DNA from: Lepidodermella squamata
Lineage: Eukaryota > Gastrotricha
NCBI GenBank assembly: GCA_047495785.1
Contig: JBLDXI010000055.1
Location: forward strand, 992,001 to 1,056,000
Direction of reading: 5' to 3'
DNA length: 64,000 nt
Shown: positions 8,570-21,277 of the stretch, piece after piece
Position numbering within the stretch: position 1 is the stretch's first letter
Layout: every line of letters begins with the position of its first letter
Made by a program: the position numbers and the translations under genes
The notes under the pieces: model-generated
What the model was told of the DNA's origin: nothing
Databases searched by the model: none
The model's input: the letters and a program-made list of their open reading frames with translations, nothing else

Positions 8570-10297
8570 AAAAAGTCGGATTATAATTGGTCTTTCACCT
8601 TGACCTTCGAAATTCACATTGACGTTTGATGCCACCAACAGATTTGTTGAATAATGCATGAGACTTTCGTCTCATTTGCTTTAGCGCTATAATTAGTTGC
8701 ATCGCTATATACGCATCATTACGCGATTGATTTGCTCATCACGCTCATTTATAATTTACGATGAAGGATAATGCCACGCTTCGTGCGATGAAAATATACG
8801 CATGCGATGAAAATATATACCCACATTTTTTTCCCGCCATATCAAAAAATGACTTGCATAATTGAAATTCTATACAGAGCCGCTTTTTGCAGACAAATAT
8901 ATAGCAGAAAAAATGATACAACATAGTGCCGTGTTTTTTGTGCATAGATATTCGATAATTCCTGCATTCATCAGCGGGGAAATCTATTTTTTTGTACAAA
9001 TTTATCATTCAGCGTATCATCCTACGACCAGGTATGTTTTCAGAGCCGATCGATCATTAATTATCGCAAGTATATTCGGCATAATTTTCCTCTGTCGTTG
9101 CTAATCAATGTCGCCGCGGTTTTCTATATTCTCAAGCAAACACGCGTATAAATTAAAATTTTACAACGAATAAAAGCTTTTACGTATAGAGCAGGCGCGA
9201 GGCTATAAAACCACTTGAGATGCGCTTCAAGAGGTCGATTTTTTCGAACAATAGAAGCCACGCCGGCTGCGGCAGTCTGGAAAAACAATCTCACGCTCTC
9301 TCGCCTCTTTGTCGACAATCTAAAGCAGAGTGAGGGGGGCTAAGTCTATTATATATTTTCGCAAAAAATGCTAAAATCCGATTCAGCTCATCATTAACAT
9401 TATCAGGCGTGTTTTTTACGCAGCTGAATGCTATTATTTCTATAGCCGCGGCGTAAAATGTGCGAAAAAAGCGAACAGCTGGTGCCGAAAGTGTAAAAAA
9501 GCGAGAAGTGTATTCGGCTCTTTCTTCCCGCGCGAATGTGATATTAGTATCATGATTACATAATGGGTGTCTATATACCTCGTTTTGTTGTAGTATATAG
9601 TAAAAACATATTAGCCTTGACTTGATATTACACATGCACATGCGGTTTTTTATAAGGCAGCACGTGTGTTTGCACCTTTTGGCACCAGGTCATCGGCAAA
9701 TACATTTTTTATAGACTCACTTAATATAATAAGCGAATATACACTCGAGCGACGCGAGGCGTTCCGCTCTTTCATCATCGACGTATAGCGTAAAGAAAAA
9801 ACGATATAGCCCAAGTAACACGCACACACTCGTGTTGTCTATTCCGTGTTTTCTTTATAACATAGATGATGATAATAATATACCTTTAGTGTTTTTTATA
9901 CATACCTTTTGCTGGTTTTTTATCGTCATCAACTAGATCTCAAGAACTTGTATAGCACACTTCTACGACGTGTTTTTTACATGTCGATAATTTTTTCTTG
10001 TAGGGAAACAATAAAATATACTACAGTGTATATAGGTAGATGGCTTAGCCGATACAAGTTTTTCGGCGACAACGTGATACGGCTCGGTTTCAATTTTTTT
10101 CGGCCATCGAAACGTGTATAATTGAAGCGCGAATTTTATTGCCGTCACGTTTCACGCATCTTTGACCCCCACACATACGGCTGTGTATTTAATCAAGGGA
10201 CTGTTTCGTTTTGCTCGCTCTTTAATCAAACATATACTTTGTTTGACGCGCACTGGCAATAACACCGACGTCGACATCAACTTGAGGAATTGCTGAT
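8570..10297. other. Intergenic AT-rich region, no gene seen
   Basis: About 1.7 kb between the secreted-protein gene and the next small heat shock gene. Short frames occur on both strands but are AT-rich and lack homology I can recognise. The motif GTTTTTTA(T/C) recurs (around 9410, 9652, 9893, 9914, 9970). A small direct duplication, TGCGATGAAAATATA, lies near 8790-8820. Confidence 0.5.
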
Positions 10298-11638
10298 ATG
10301 ACTTCATCGTTGACACGCCGCTACCTCGACGCCAGAGCTAGATCTCGCTCACCTAACTACTACTCGAAAGCTATGAACCGCAGCAGTGAATACGACCGTA
10401 TCGTCACTCAAATGTGCCGCCCGCCTCCGGGCTGGCCTTCCTCAGGCGGCGTCCCGCCCTTGTCTCGAAATGACACCTTTCGAAGCTCACTAAACCGCAG
10501 TTACACCTACGACGCGCCCACACCGCGTACCTGGCCTGAAGCCAATTACGAGCACCACCGCCTTGAAACTAGCACGTCGACAGAGCAGCCGAAAGTTGTG
10601 AAAGACGCCATTCAAAACTACACGAAAGGCGTTGAAACAGAGGTTGACAAAATGCACGATTATATGGACCACTTTGTCGACCGGATGGACCAATTGTGGG
10701 TCGAATCATTCGATCATGGCAAGAAATCCACGACGACTGCTGCTGGGGCGGCTGGTAGCTGTAGCAAAGGCGCCTCAGTGTCGGCGACTTGCAAAAATAA
10801 CATGGGTTCTAATTGCCAGCAGGCGAAGGTTGCGGATGAAACAACGCCGGCGCCGGAGCCAGTGCAAATGGTTGATGAAAATGGCCAGCGGCGTCTGGTA
10901 AGTAATAAAAAAAACTTGGTCATAAAAACCCAATTATTTACGGTCATTTAATCCCTCAAACACGTCTGGGATAATTAAGGAGGATTTTTGCTAAAAAATT
11001 TCATACATTTTTTTAGGTCTATTCGCTTGATTTGAGTGGCTTCAAGCCTGAGGAGATCAAGGTTAATCTGAATACGGACGATGGCGTTGTGACGATCGAA
11101 GCTTGCCACGAAGAGCGCGAAAAAGCCAAGTACTTCAAGCGGTTTTACTCACGCAAATTCACCGTACCGGAGGATATGCGTGTGTCAATTGCGAAACACA
11201 CTTTCAGGTCGTTCTTATCAGAACGCGGCACGCTGTCTATTGAAGCTCCTTTTCCAGACCAGGTTTGCTTGAATTTATAGCCAATTTAAAGTCACGAAAT
11301 GGGAACTTTGATCGATTTAAAGCTGCACATTTTTGCTAAATTTTGAGATTGATTTGTTGTTACTTTTCCAGGGTCAAGGAGCATCGAGCGGCGGCCGAAA
11401 TCAACCATCAGCTGGTTCTTGCACTAACAATAACAATAATAACCGGAACAGTAACGGGTCGTTGTACCGGCAGCGTTGTCTGCCCGACTACTACGACGAT
11501 GTTGTTAATGCCGGAGGTGCTAATCGATCAAGTTCGCCCGGCCGATCGCACTCACCGACGCGCAGTTGCAATCCAAGATGTAACGCCGCTACCCAGCAGC
11601 ATTGCAAAACATGCCGCTGTTCGTCTGACCGAAATTGA
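10298..11638 (+). CDS. Large small-heat-shock-like protein with alpha-crystallin domain
   Basis: Exons 10298-10897, 11017-11262 and 11372-11638 (introns 119 and 109 bases, all phase 0) encode 370 residues. Exon 1 gives a 200-residue N-terminus rich in Arg, Ser and Tyr at first (L-T-R-R-Y-L-D-A-R-A-R-S-R-S). An acidic/amphipathic stretch (V-D-K-M-H-D-Y-M-D-H-F-V-D-R-M-D) follows. Exon 2 is almost exactly the alpha-crystallin domain: Y-S-L-D-L-S-G-F-K-P-E-E-I ... R-F-Y-S-R-K-F-T-V-P-E-D ... S-E-R-G-T-L-S-I-E-A-P-F. Exon 3 is a disordered Asn/Ser/Arg-rich tail with several Cys. The domain is recognisable but diverged from the other four copies, and the exon layout differs, so this is an older lineage. 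An N-terminal extension this long is unusual for small heat shock proteins. Confidence 0.88.
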
Positions 11639-12183
11639 CGCGGCACAAAATACAGCCCGGTTGGATTTCTATTTCCATGTTTAAGCTGTTTTTATAAAAC
11701 ATAATCATTTAATAATGAGATAATAACAAATTTATCGCACCAGCGCAGCCTTGACCCGGTACAAATTTCCAACATCCCAATGCTTGTTTTCCTAATCATT
11801 CGATTTTATTACACAAAAAATTGCATAATATTTTTTATATTATTATTCCTGAAAAGAAAGGCGAACAAATGCAATCTGAAGTATTCGGTTAATATTTTTA
11901 TTTTTATTTTCTCTCGCGATTCTTCGGCTGATGCGTCTAGCTCTCTTACTTGTATTATATACTGCCATGATGTAACTCAATCGGATGAGACAGCATAGTA
12001 ATAACAACTTTTGATGTATGGGGAATATCGCTTTATTCGATTTTCTTCGTGGTTTTAATCTCCTGTTGCATGAATCTCTGTGTAAAATAAATGATCATTT
12101 GCGGTAGAAATTATTCAGATAAGACTCGATTTATAACAATAAAACGTGAAATTACGGAATCAAACACTGTTGCAAACACTTGT

Positions 12184-12199
12184 GGCCCTGAAAAGGGCC
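12184..12199 (-). terminator. Histone mRNA 3' stem-loop of H4
   Basis: On the minus strand this reads GGCCCTTTTCAGGGCC, a 6-bp stem with a four-base loop, 55 bases past the H4 stop codon. It is the SLBP-bound processing signal of replication-dependent metazoan histone mRNAs and is identical to the copy after H3. Confidence 0.95.
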
Positions 12200-12254
12200 G
12201 GTTAGTTGTCAAGAGCTGATGTTGAGAGCTGTTAGCGAACCTGCTGAGGACCGA

Positions 12255-13242
<988 letters not shown>

Positions 13243-13298
13243 ATCAGCCGAATTCGAACGCAAAATCGCCTCAGTTCCATCATTCAGGCGTACCGACC

Positions 13299-13314
13299 GG
13301 CCCTTTTCAGGGCC
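13299..13314 (+). terminator. Histone mRNA 3' stem-loop of H3
   Basis: GGCCCTTTTCAGGGCC, 57 bases after the H3 stop, identical to the H4 copy on the other strand. It directs SLBP/U7-dependent 3' end formation. Confidence 0.95.
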
Positions 13315-13399
13315 ACAAGTTGTTGCAACAGTGTCAGAAATGTTTCTTAACTGAACGGAATAAAACAATTCAAAGGCTAATTCAAAGGGAATTACCATA

Positions 13400-14475
13400 G
13401 GGGAGGGTTGGTTTCAAGGATTAAATCTTAAACGAGAAATCGATGATTTTTTGGTAACAAAGGTGTGCTGTGTGTAAATTATCCCCGATTCAGCAAGATG
13501 TCTTACTGATTATTGACGGTCGAAATCATTTTAGAATAAATTTTGCGGCAATTCTACGCTGATTTGCATACGGAATGGCATCGGGAGTTTTCTGCTTAAC
13601 TTTGGGTCAAATTTCGAAAAAAATATGAAAAATGGCGCATCTGTTTTACAGGAAAATAGATAAAAATACATTTAAATACAAATTAACCGATTTTCACTTG
13701 AATTCCAGGTTACAGCCCTGCAAAAGCAAATCGTAGGATCTTCATTGTTCATTCGATAACTTGAAAGGCAACGCACATAGGATATACCCATGCCAATTTT
13801 TGTCCCAAAATAATGGTTTGTTTGGGAGATAAGAGAGGGGGTGGGGTGTGGGGTCACAAAACGACATATGTGTTGCATTGCTTATTTCTTAAAAATCAAG
13901 TATTGCTCCAATCCAAGACTTTCACCATTCGAAAGCTCAAACGACGGGCAATTTTATGCACAAAACACAGTATGGTTCTGCCCTTCGGTGTTGCAGCGCC
14001 CAAAGTATCAATAGTCAAGGTGTCCAGAGTTACCCTGTCCGAACATTTTCTTTGCTACGGCATTTTTAAAGCCAAAAATCAAGCTGCACGTAAACACACC
14101 ATTTTTATCTTATCCCCCTGGGCGGACAACTCATTTTTTATTCTCTCAGTAATCAGTATGTATGATGACAACAGGCGAGTCACTAAAGCATTTAGCAGTA
14201 GGCCGTCGTATAGGCACCATTTCCTATTGGGCGACAAAATAATCGCAGTTCTTATTATCTTTTGTTTGTTCGAAGGCGAATCGGCATTTTATCACGACTT
14301 CCCGCCTCCTAGACTGCGTGAGAGAGCGAGTGCACGGTGGCACCACTCTTCGCCCGGTTAACACAGAAGAACAAGACAAAAAGCGCATAGTCGCAATTCA
14401 CTTATCACATTACCGTTTCTGTCATTGCAAATCTCATCTTAGTATAATTAGCAATTAATTCACAAGGATAATCAC
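13400..14475. other. Intergenic region between H3 and NPC1
   Basis: About 1.1 kb. A 182-codon open frame at 13813-14361 has low-complexity composition, no recognisable domain and no paralogue here, so I do not call it a gene. No H2A or H2B sequence is visible. Confidence 0.5.
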
Positions 14476-17400
14476 ATGTATCTAAAAGCGGCAGCTATAT
14501 TTGTAAGCGTAGCGGAAAACTTAACGAATTTAAGGAGTTGAGAATGATGTTTTTCGCAACAGGTTGTAGCTGCGTTGGCGTTTTCCGGCGCTAATGGCGA
14601 CTGCGTGATGCGCGGGCGATGCGGCTTCAATCAAGACAAGCCCACGGCGCCACCCCTCAACTGCGTGTACCCAGGCGAACCTATGCCCATCGAAGAAGAG
14701 TCAAGTAAGTTTCGATATAAGAAATCAAGGAAACATTATTGAGCGAATTTTCTTATAGCTGTGGATATTTTGCGCGAAGTCTGTCCGCATTTGTTGTATG
14801 GCGAGGAGGACCCATACGCCGTAGATCTCTGCTGCGATGATGCTCAAGTCGAAGGCATGTACCAAGACTTGCAGCAAATCGTCGGTCTTTTCGGCCGTTG
14901 CCCTCAATGCCTGTACACTTTCTACCGATTCATCTGCGACACAACTTGCTCGCCGAAACAGAGCGAATTCATGACAGTTGTTGAATCTAAACCAATCAAC
15001 CCTGCCATTCCGTTCATTCAACAAGTAACGAACGTCAATTACTATCTGAGTGATGATTTCGCCTATGGAATGTTCAATTCGTGCTCGAACGTACTTTTCC
15101 CATCGACTGGCCAACGAGTTGTCGAAGTCATGTGTCAAAACGCTGGTTTCGGCCCGGAGCAGTGCGGGATCTCTCAGTTCCTGCAGGGTACCGGTAACGT
15201 TGAAGTAGCCCAGGTCCCGTTCCAGATGACACATTGCTTCACTGGAAATGACATCAAAGGCAATTGTAAAGAATACGAACCTGAGGAGGATTTCAACCCG
15301 ATGGTAGCTCCGGTTTTCAAATGCTACGAGCCAATGGAAGACGTTGGCTATTGGGAGGATGAATCACCCTGTTCGTGTTCCGATTGCAAGGAACAATGCC
15401 CGATTCAGATCGAACCGGAGCCGGTGGTACCTTGGGTGATCGCTGATCTACCTGGGCCGTTGTTCATCGCAGTCATTGTCGCTCCTATCGTCGCTGTTTT
15501 GTTCCTCGGCATTTGCATTTTCATTTCGATGCAACAATCCAAGGATGAGAAGGAAGATTTGAAGCCGTCCTGGCGGCAGGAGACTGCTTATAAAATTGAC
15601 AAGGCCCTGCGTAGAGTTTTCTACCGATGGGGACACTTTTGCGCGAGAAATCCAATCCTGATCCTCCTTATTGGTTTTCTTGTATCTGTTGTCTTCATTC
15701 TCGCCATCATTTTGATCAACCGCCCGCCGATTACTGACCCTGTCGAGTTGTGGGCGGCTCCAACTTCGAAGACAAAGCTGCAAAAGGACTATTTCGACCA
15801 GCATTTCGGCCCATTTTATCGCACGACCCAAATCATTGTCAGACCGATTAGCTACGAGTTGGTCGAGCAAGTTTATACCGGCGAGTGTTTCCCAGGTGAT
15901 AGCCCGGATGATTTCAAGAAATACCCAGACAATCTTCTTCAATACTCGAACATGACCGGCGTGTTCCGCGAAAAGTTTTTGGACGCTCTGATGCAGCTGC
16001 AGCTCGATATCATGAAACTGACTGTTGAATACGAGGGCCAGACTGTGCATCTTCAGGATGTCTGCTTCAAGCCGCTTGAGCCTGATATTATGGAATGTAC
16101 CATCACCAGCGTTTTCAACTATTTCCAGAACAGTTACGAAAAGTTCAAACGAGAGCTGTGCTATCCTCGTTTCGACGGCGATTTGACGCCTCCTATCTCG
16201 AATTACCTGAATATTATCGATCAATGCCTTTTGTAAGGAATTCGAACTATTTTTTGACCTTGTTATAGCTATTTTCGATTATAGGACACCTTCTGATTTG
16301 AAGTGCTTGGGCGATTTCGGTGGTCCAGTTTTCCCGTGGGTTGCTCTCGGTGGCTTCGGAGGAGGTGCAAACTACCGCAACGCAACTGCCATTGTCATCA
16401 CAATCCTAATTAACAACGAAATAAAACAGGACGAATACGACACGAAAGCGAACGGCGCGGCGAAAGCGTGGGAGCAGAATTTGATCAACTACCTTCATAA
16501 CTACACGGCCCACATGAGTATGGACCACCGCGATCCGGCCGCGTTCTCCTTCAGTTTCCAAACTGAGCGATCGATTGAGGACGAAATCGATCGACAGTCG
16601 AACGCTGATCAACTTACAATTGTCATTTCTTACGTCGTCATGTTCGCATACATCGCCATTGCCCTCGGCCAATATCGACCATTCACTCACTTTTTCGTAA
16701 GAAATTATTAGGAAATTCGCTCTTTGAGTTTTAATTTTTCGAAAATTCAGATCAATGTCAAACCGACTCTTGGTGTTGCCGGTGTCCTTATTGTGACATT
16801 CTCCGTCACCTCGAGTATAGGATTTTGGCAGTTTGTCGGAACTCGAATGACCCTCATCATCTTGGAAGTCGTTCCTTTCCTAGGTAAATTTCTTAAATTA
16901 TTGAAAAATTCACCTAATTTTTTTCATAAAGTTCTTGCCGTTGGTGTCGACAACATTTTCATCGTCGTTCAGTCGTACCAACGCGCGACCTTCCCACGAG
17001 AAATGCCAGTTGAAGAACGAGTCGCCGAGATTGTGTCCGAAATTGGCCCGAGCATGTTGATGACCTCGATCGCCGAAGCAGTCGCGTTCTTCCTCGGCGC
17101 CCTCACCGACATGCCTGCCGTCTACATCTTCTCGCTGTACGCCGGCATGGCCGTTCTTATGAATTTCATCCTCCAAATTTCCTGCTTCGTCTGCCTGTTG
17201 ACTCTTGACGCCCGTCGAACCATGCAGAACCGCCTCGACGTCTGCTGCTGCGTTCAATCAACCTGCGTCGCTGAGAGCCACGAAAACAAAAAGGGCGTCA
17301 TTTTCACGATTTTCGAAAAAATTTACGCGCCAATTGTTTTCAACAAATTCGTCCGCCCGCTTGTCCTACCGATTTTCATCGCCCTCGGCATTCTATCGTG

Positions 17401-18995
17401 CGGCTTAATCCCGAGTGTTGGCCTGGGTCTTGATCAAAAGCTATCAATGCCTCTCGATTCCTATGTCCTGAGGTATCTGAACGACCTTAGCGATTACTTG
17501 GAAGTTGGCGCCCCGGTGTATTTTGTTGTTAAAGACGGCTACAACTACTCGGTTTACGACGAAAATAACACGCTAACTCTGTCGCAAAATGCAATCTGCG
17601 GCGCGTCTGGCTGCGCGCCTGATTCTCTGGCTTCGCAACTTGTCCTCGCCTCGCAGCGCTCGAAAGAATCGCGTATTGCAACGCCACCTATGGCTTGGCT
17701 GGATGAGTATTACGATTGGTACAAATCGTGTTGTAACCTGTACAAGGGTAATATGACATACTGCCCGACCCCGATAGCGAAAGACCCGGCATTTTCTTCG
17801 CTATGTGGGCCTTGCTCTTCGCTATTGAATAACAAGAGACGAGTGCCTAAGGACTACTTTGATTATTTGCTGGAAGCTTTCCTTGCCGAAAATCCGGGTG
17901 AAATCTGCCCGAAGGGGTATGAGAATCTTCTTCCTGTATAAAATGAGTTTACATTTATTGTAAACAGAGGACACGCTGGTTATGCCGCATCGGTTGAACT
18001 GGTACCAATCAACACCAAAGGTTTCAATCGAATCGGAGCAACTAATTTTATGACGTAAATACCTTATCATTTCTAATAAAAAAAATTATTAAATTAATCA
18101 AAATTAGGTACCACACTATTTTGAAGACATCAGTCGATTTCACGGACGGTTTGCGCCAGGCGTACAAAATCGCCGATGAAATTTCTGAAGTGACCAAGCA
18201 GTACGGCGCCGAGGTGTTCCCGTATTGTATCACTTATGTCTTCTACGAGCAATACCTAACCATCGTCGATAGTACCCTGCTGAACGTAGGCGTCAGTCTC
18301 GCCGCTGTTTTCTTCATCTCGTTCATCCTGCTTGGTATTGACCTATGGGCAGCTTCCATCCTTATTCTAGTAATTCTGTTCGTGCTCGTCGACATGCTCG
18401 GCTGCATGTACCTGTGGGACATTGAACTCAACGCCGTGTCGCTCGTCAACCTTGTCATGTGCGTCGGCATCACCGTCGAATTCTGTTCCCATCTTATCCG
18501 CCACTTTGTCCAGTCCGATATCGCTGGACGAGCTGAACGGGCTCGGTATTCACTCGAGCAAATGGGCTCGTCCGTGTTTTCTGGAATCACCCTGACAAAA
18601 CTCGGCGGTATTGTTGTCCTGGGCTTTTCGACATCCCGGCTTTTCCAGGTATGATTCACCCTGAACACTATAGTAGCCACAACTAATTTTTCCTTTATAA
18701 AAAGGTGTTTTACTTCCGCATGTTCCTGCTCATGGTCGTCCTTGGAGCCGCTCACGGCCTTATTTTCCTGCCAGTACTGCTTAGCTACTTCGGCCCTCCG
18801 TCGAATCCGCTGTACCGACTCGAGAAAAAGCGCCATGGTGGTCATGGCAAAGATGGCGTCAAGTCATCGATGAAACCTGCCTCCAAGTCGGATGACATTA
18901 AAATGGCCGTCATCACCCAACCCAGCAACACCCTTCAGAACCCAGCCTCAGCGCCCTACTACATCGTCCCGCCTGTCAAGAAGAGCGAATTTTAG
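14476..18995 (+). CDS. NPC1: NPC1-family intracellular cholesterol transporter
   Basis: Nine exons: 14476-14502, 14563-14704, 14759-16232, 16285-16696, 16751-16883, 16932-17916, 17968-18054, 18108-18648, 18705-18995. They encode 1363 residues, close to human NPC1 (about 1280). NPC1 accepts cholesterol from NPC2 in the late endosome/lysosome and exports it. Visible parts: a signal peptide (exons 1-2); the Cys-rich N-terminal sterol-binding domain starting C-V-M-R-G-R-C-G and containing V-C-P-H-L ... C-C-D-D ... T-C-S-P-K-Q; a first membrane segment near 290; and a sterol-sensing domain around 650-820 ([23 protein letters not shown]). The last exons carry the second RND-type membrane bundle. 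Introns are 48-60 bases. The 48-base intron at 16884-16931 is in frame without a stop; it is called an intron because removing it restores [12 protein letters not shown]. The protein ends K-S-E-F, and I see no LLNF-type lysosomal signal. Confidence 0.95.
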
Positions 18996-19361
18996 CGCGG
19001 CCTTTTCATCATAATTAGCCAAATAATTTATCAAAATTCACTAAAAAGGACTCATCTGTTTAACTAAGAATCACGAAGAAATAATGAGATATTGGAAGAA
19101 AAATGTGCCGATTTTATTCAGTGCTTTTTGCCCGTGAGGAGATTCAATAAAATAGTGCTAATTTTCTATTCATAATAATTTTTGAAAATTATGCTCTATT
19201 TCAGCTGCGAACCCTGTTGTTGTGTAATGGCAATCGTAGCCTGTGTTACGGTGAACACTACAGCAAATTTCTATTTAAACCAGGAAATTTCTTGAACTTG
19301 ATCAAATCTCACCTCTCAAGTCGATTCAATCAACTGTTTTATCAATTTTTTCTACATTAAG

Positions 19362-20258
19362 ATGTTCCAAGCTCCAGCTTTTTACCCTTCAGCGCCATTC
19401 GCGCATCAGGCTTTCTTACCTGACTATTCAGCCTTATCGCCACTGCAACAATGCCTGGTTTGTGGCCTTGGACCTAATCAATTGCATGCCCACAATTTTG
19501 CGATCAATCAGCCGTATCCGTTTTCAAGCGGATTCGTGCCATTTGTACCATGGACAGCTCCACTGGTTCCTCATATTCCTGCGCCACCGGTCAGCTTCGC
19601 CCTTCCGCCGCGAGTTCCTGAATTTGTGATTTGACCTTTTTCGCCTCAAAAATAAGTTCAATTACTCTTTTTTTAGCTACCATCATCGTTCGAGGAGTTT
19701 TCGTACCTGCCGCCTCTTATGTCATCGCGTTATTACCAAGCAACGCTCCGCCCAATGAACGTCCGAGTCATCGAAAGCGGCAAGCACGAAGAAAAACGCG
19801 AAGAAACGAAGGCGACTGAAGAAACGAAGACAAAGAAGACTGAACAACGGAAGACTGAGGCGGCGACTGAAGAAGCGAAGACAAAGAAGACTGAACAACC
19901 GAAGACTGAGGCGGTGATCGGTAAAATTGAGGGCAAAATCGCACTGGTTGGCGCTGAGATCCCGACTGGCGTAGCGGCCAAAACGACTGAAAGCAAGGAA
20001 AGCAAGGAGAAGACGACGACGACTGAAAAGCGCGACGCCGCTGTCACGGCGAAAAGCGGCGAGGAAAAGCGCGAAGAGCAGCAGGTTGGGAAAGCTGAAG
20101 AAGAGCGTAAAGCGACCGCTGTTACAACCGGCTCTGGTAAAAGTCCGCTGACCAGCGTTGGAAACGTCAAGCATTCGAAACGAGCTAGCGATGAGAAAGG
20201 CAAGCAGCAAAGTCAGCCGCAAGAAGCTGCACGCCGCCAAGAAACCACTAATATCTAA
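19362..20258 (+). CDS. Proline-rich protein with Lys/Glu charged repeats, unrecognised
   Basis: Two exons, 19362-19625 and 19677-20258, encode 281 residues. The donor GTGATT is weak, but the phase-0 junction joins the two frames cleanly. The N-terminal 90 residues are rich in Pro, Phe and Ala with a single C-L-V-C pair. The C-terminal half is highly charged and disordered and contains a tandem 17-residue unit (T-E-E-x-K-T-K-K-T-E-Q-x-K-T-E-A-x) followed by further Lys/Glu/Thr runs. There is no signal peptide or membrane segment. Bias towards charged residues plus repeats recalls stress-protective disordered proteins, but it does not match the LEA 11-mer, and I assign no function. If the splice is wrong, the first exon would encode a separate 90-residue protein. 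Confidence 0.6.
19815..19916 (+). repeat. Two tandem copies of a 51-base coding repeat
   Basis: Units 19815-19865 and 19866-19916 differ at only a few bases and encode the 17-residue Lys/Glu/Thr unit of the host protein, pointing to recent unit duplication. Confidence 0.9.
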
Positions 20259-20559
20259 ATTTTTTAACATCTAAAACAACAGGCCCTGTTATTAGAAAGC
20301 TGCAACCTTTGTACAAATAATTGTACCATAATTCAAATAAAAAAGTGTAAATAATTCATGGTGTAATCCATATTTTTGCTCATTTTTTCGGTATCGTGTG
20401 ATCAAAGTTCCTGCCTTATAATCCGGCTTCGCCATGCATTTTGAATGAATTCCGCCAATAATAATTATGAATAGATTATACCGTATTTTCTAAAAAGTAT
20501 CTGGCGGGTTAAAAACACGATCGAATAGCTATAAAATTAAGTTGGCGCGTTAAGTAAAT

Positions 20560-20850
20560 GGCTGGAAGCAGTGGCGCGCTTCTGTAACTCAGCGACTTGA
20601 GAGCCGGGCTTGCCGAATGGCTGGCCGGTGGGAGCCCTGTCTCTGGATGTCACATGTCGATCGAGCGCCCCGTGTAAGTACGCCATCAACATGGTCGGTG
20701 CGGCGGAGGCCGTACTGCCCAGGTTGCGTAATGACACGTCAAAGGTCAGGTCCTAACGGAAGCAGCCTAACGATGTGCGTGGTGAGCGGTACCGGGACAG
20801 TGCTTGTGAATGTGCGCCTTAGCCAGCCCATCGGTTCAGCTGGACGCAAA
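20560..20850. other. GC-rich island of unknown nature in AT-rich spacer
   Basis: About 290 bases of clearly higher GC than the flanks, ending in a T-rich tract at 20850-20865. Short frames exist on both strands without recognisable products. It could be a structured RNA or the 3' part of a retroelement; nothing in the sequence decides. Confidence 0.3.
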
Positions 20851-20934
20851 TCTTTTTTTCCTTTTCTATTTTTTAATATTTTTAAAAATAATTGATATAG
20901 TGAATTGTGGTTTATGGATATCATCGTTATGTTG

Positions 20935-21180
20935 TTATAAGTCAAGAAATGTTTCGTGAAGATCGAATTTAATTGACCCAAAAAAAATTTTCTTGTTTAG
21001 CGGCAAAGTTTTGAAGTTAGGTCCACGGTAGATTGGGACCAAGCCAGCCGGATTCAGATGAGTTAAACTCTTGAAGCTCCCAGCAACAGTTTGATCCATA
21101 TTGATAGCCGAAGCTACGGCCGGAATCTGTGCGACTTTGCGTAGCCATTTTAAAATGTCCTTTCCCAAGTTGGCTCGCAT
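20935..21180 (-). pseudogene. C-terminal fragment of a glutathionyl-hydroquinone reductase gene
   Basis: An 81-codon open stretch aligns with the last third of the reductase at 22574-23550: I-L-K-W-L-R-K-V-A-Q-I-P, N-P-A-G-L-V-P-x-Y-R-G-P. The upstream two thirds, including the catalytic Cys exon, are absent; sequence beyond 21180 does not continue the homology. It is therefore a truncated copy on the same strand as the intact gene 1.4 kb away. Whether it is transcribed is unknown. Confidence 0.8.
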
Positions 21181-21277
21181 ATAACTCTCAGCTTTTCTTA
21201 TCAGTGAAATCGATGCTCTTAACCGAATGTATTTGCGAGCTGAAATGATCCAAAAGATCCAAAAGACTGGAAATCGT

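Noticed and set aside
13813-14361. 182-codon open frame between H3 and NPC1
   Set aside because: No recognisable domain, no paralogue here, composition like random AT-rich sequence; kept only as intergenic.
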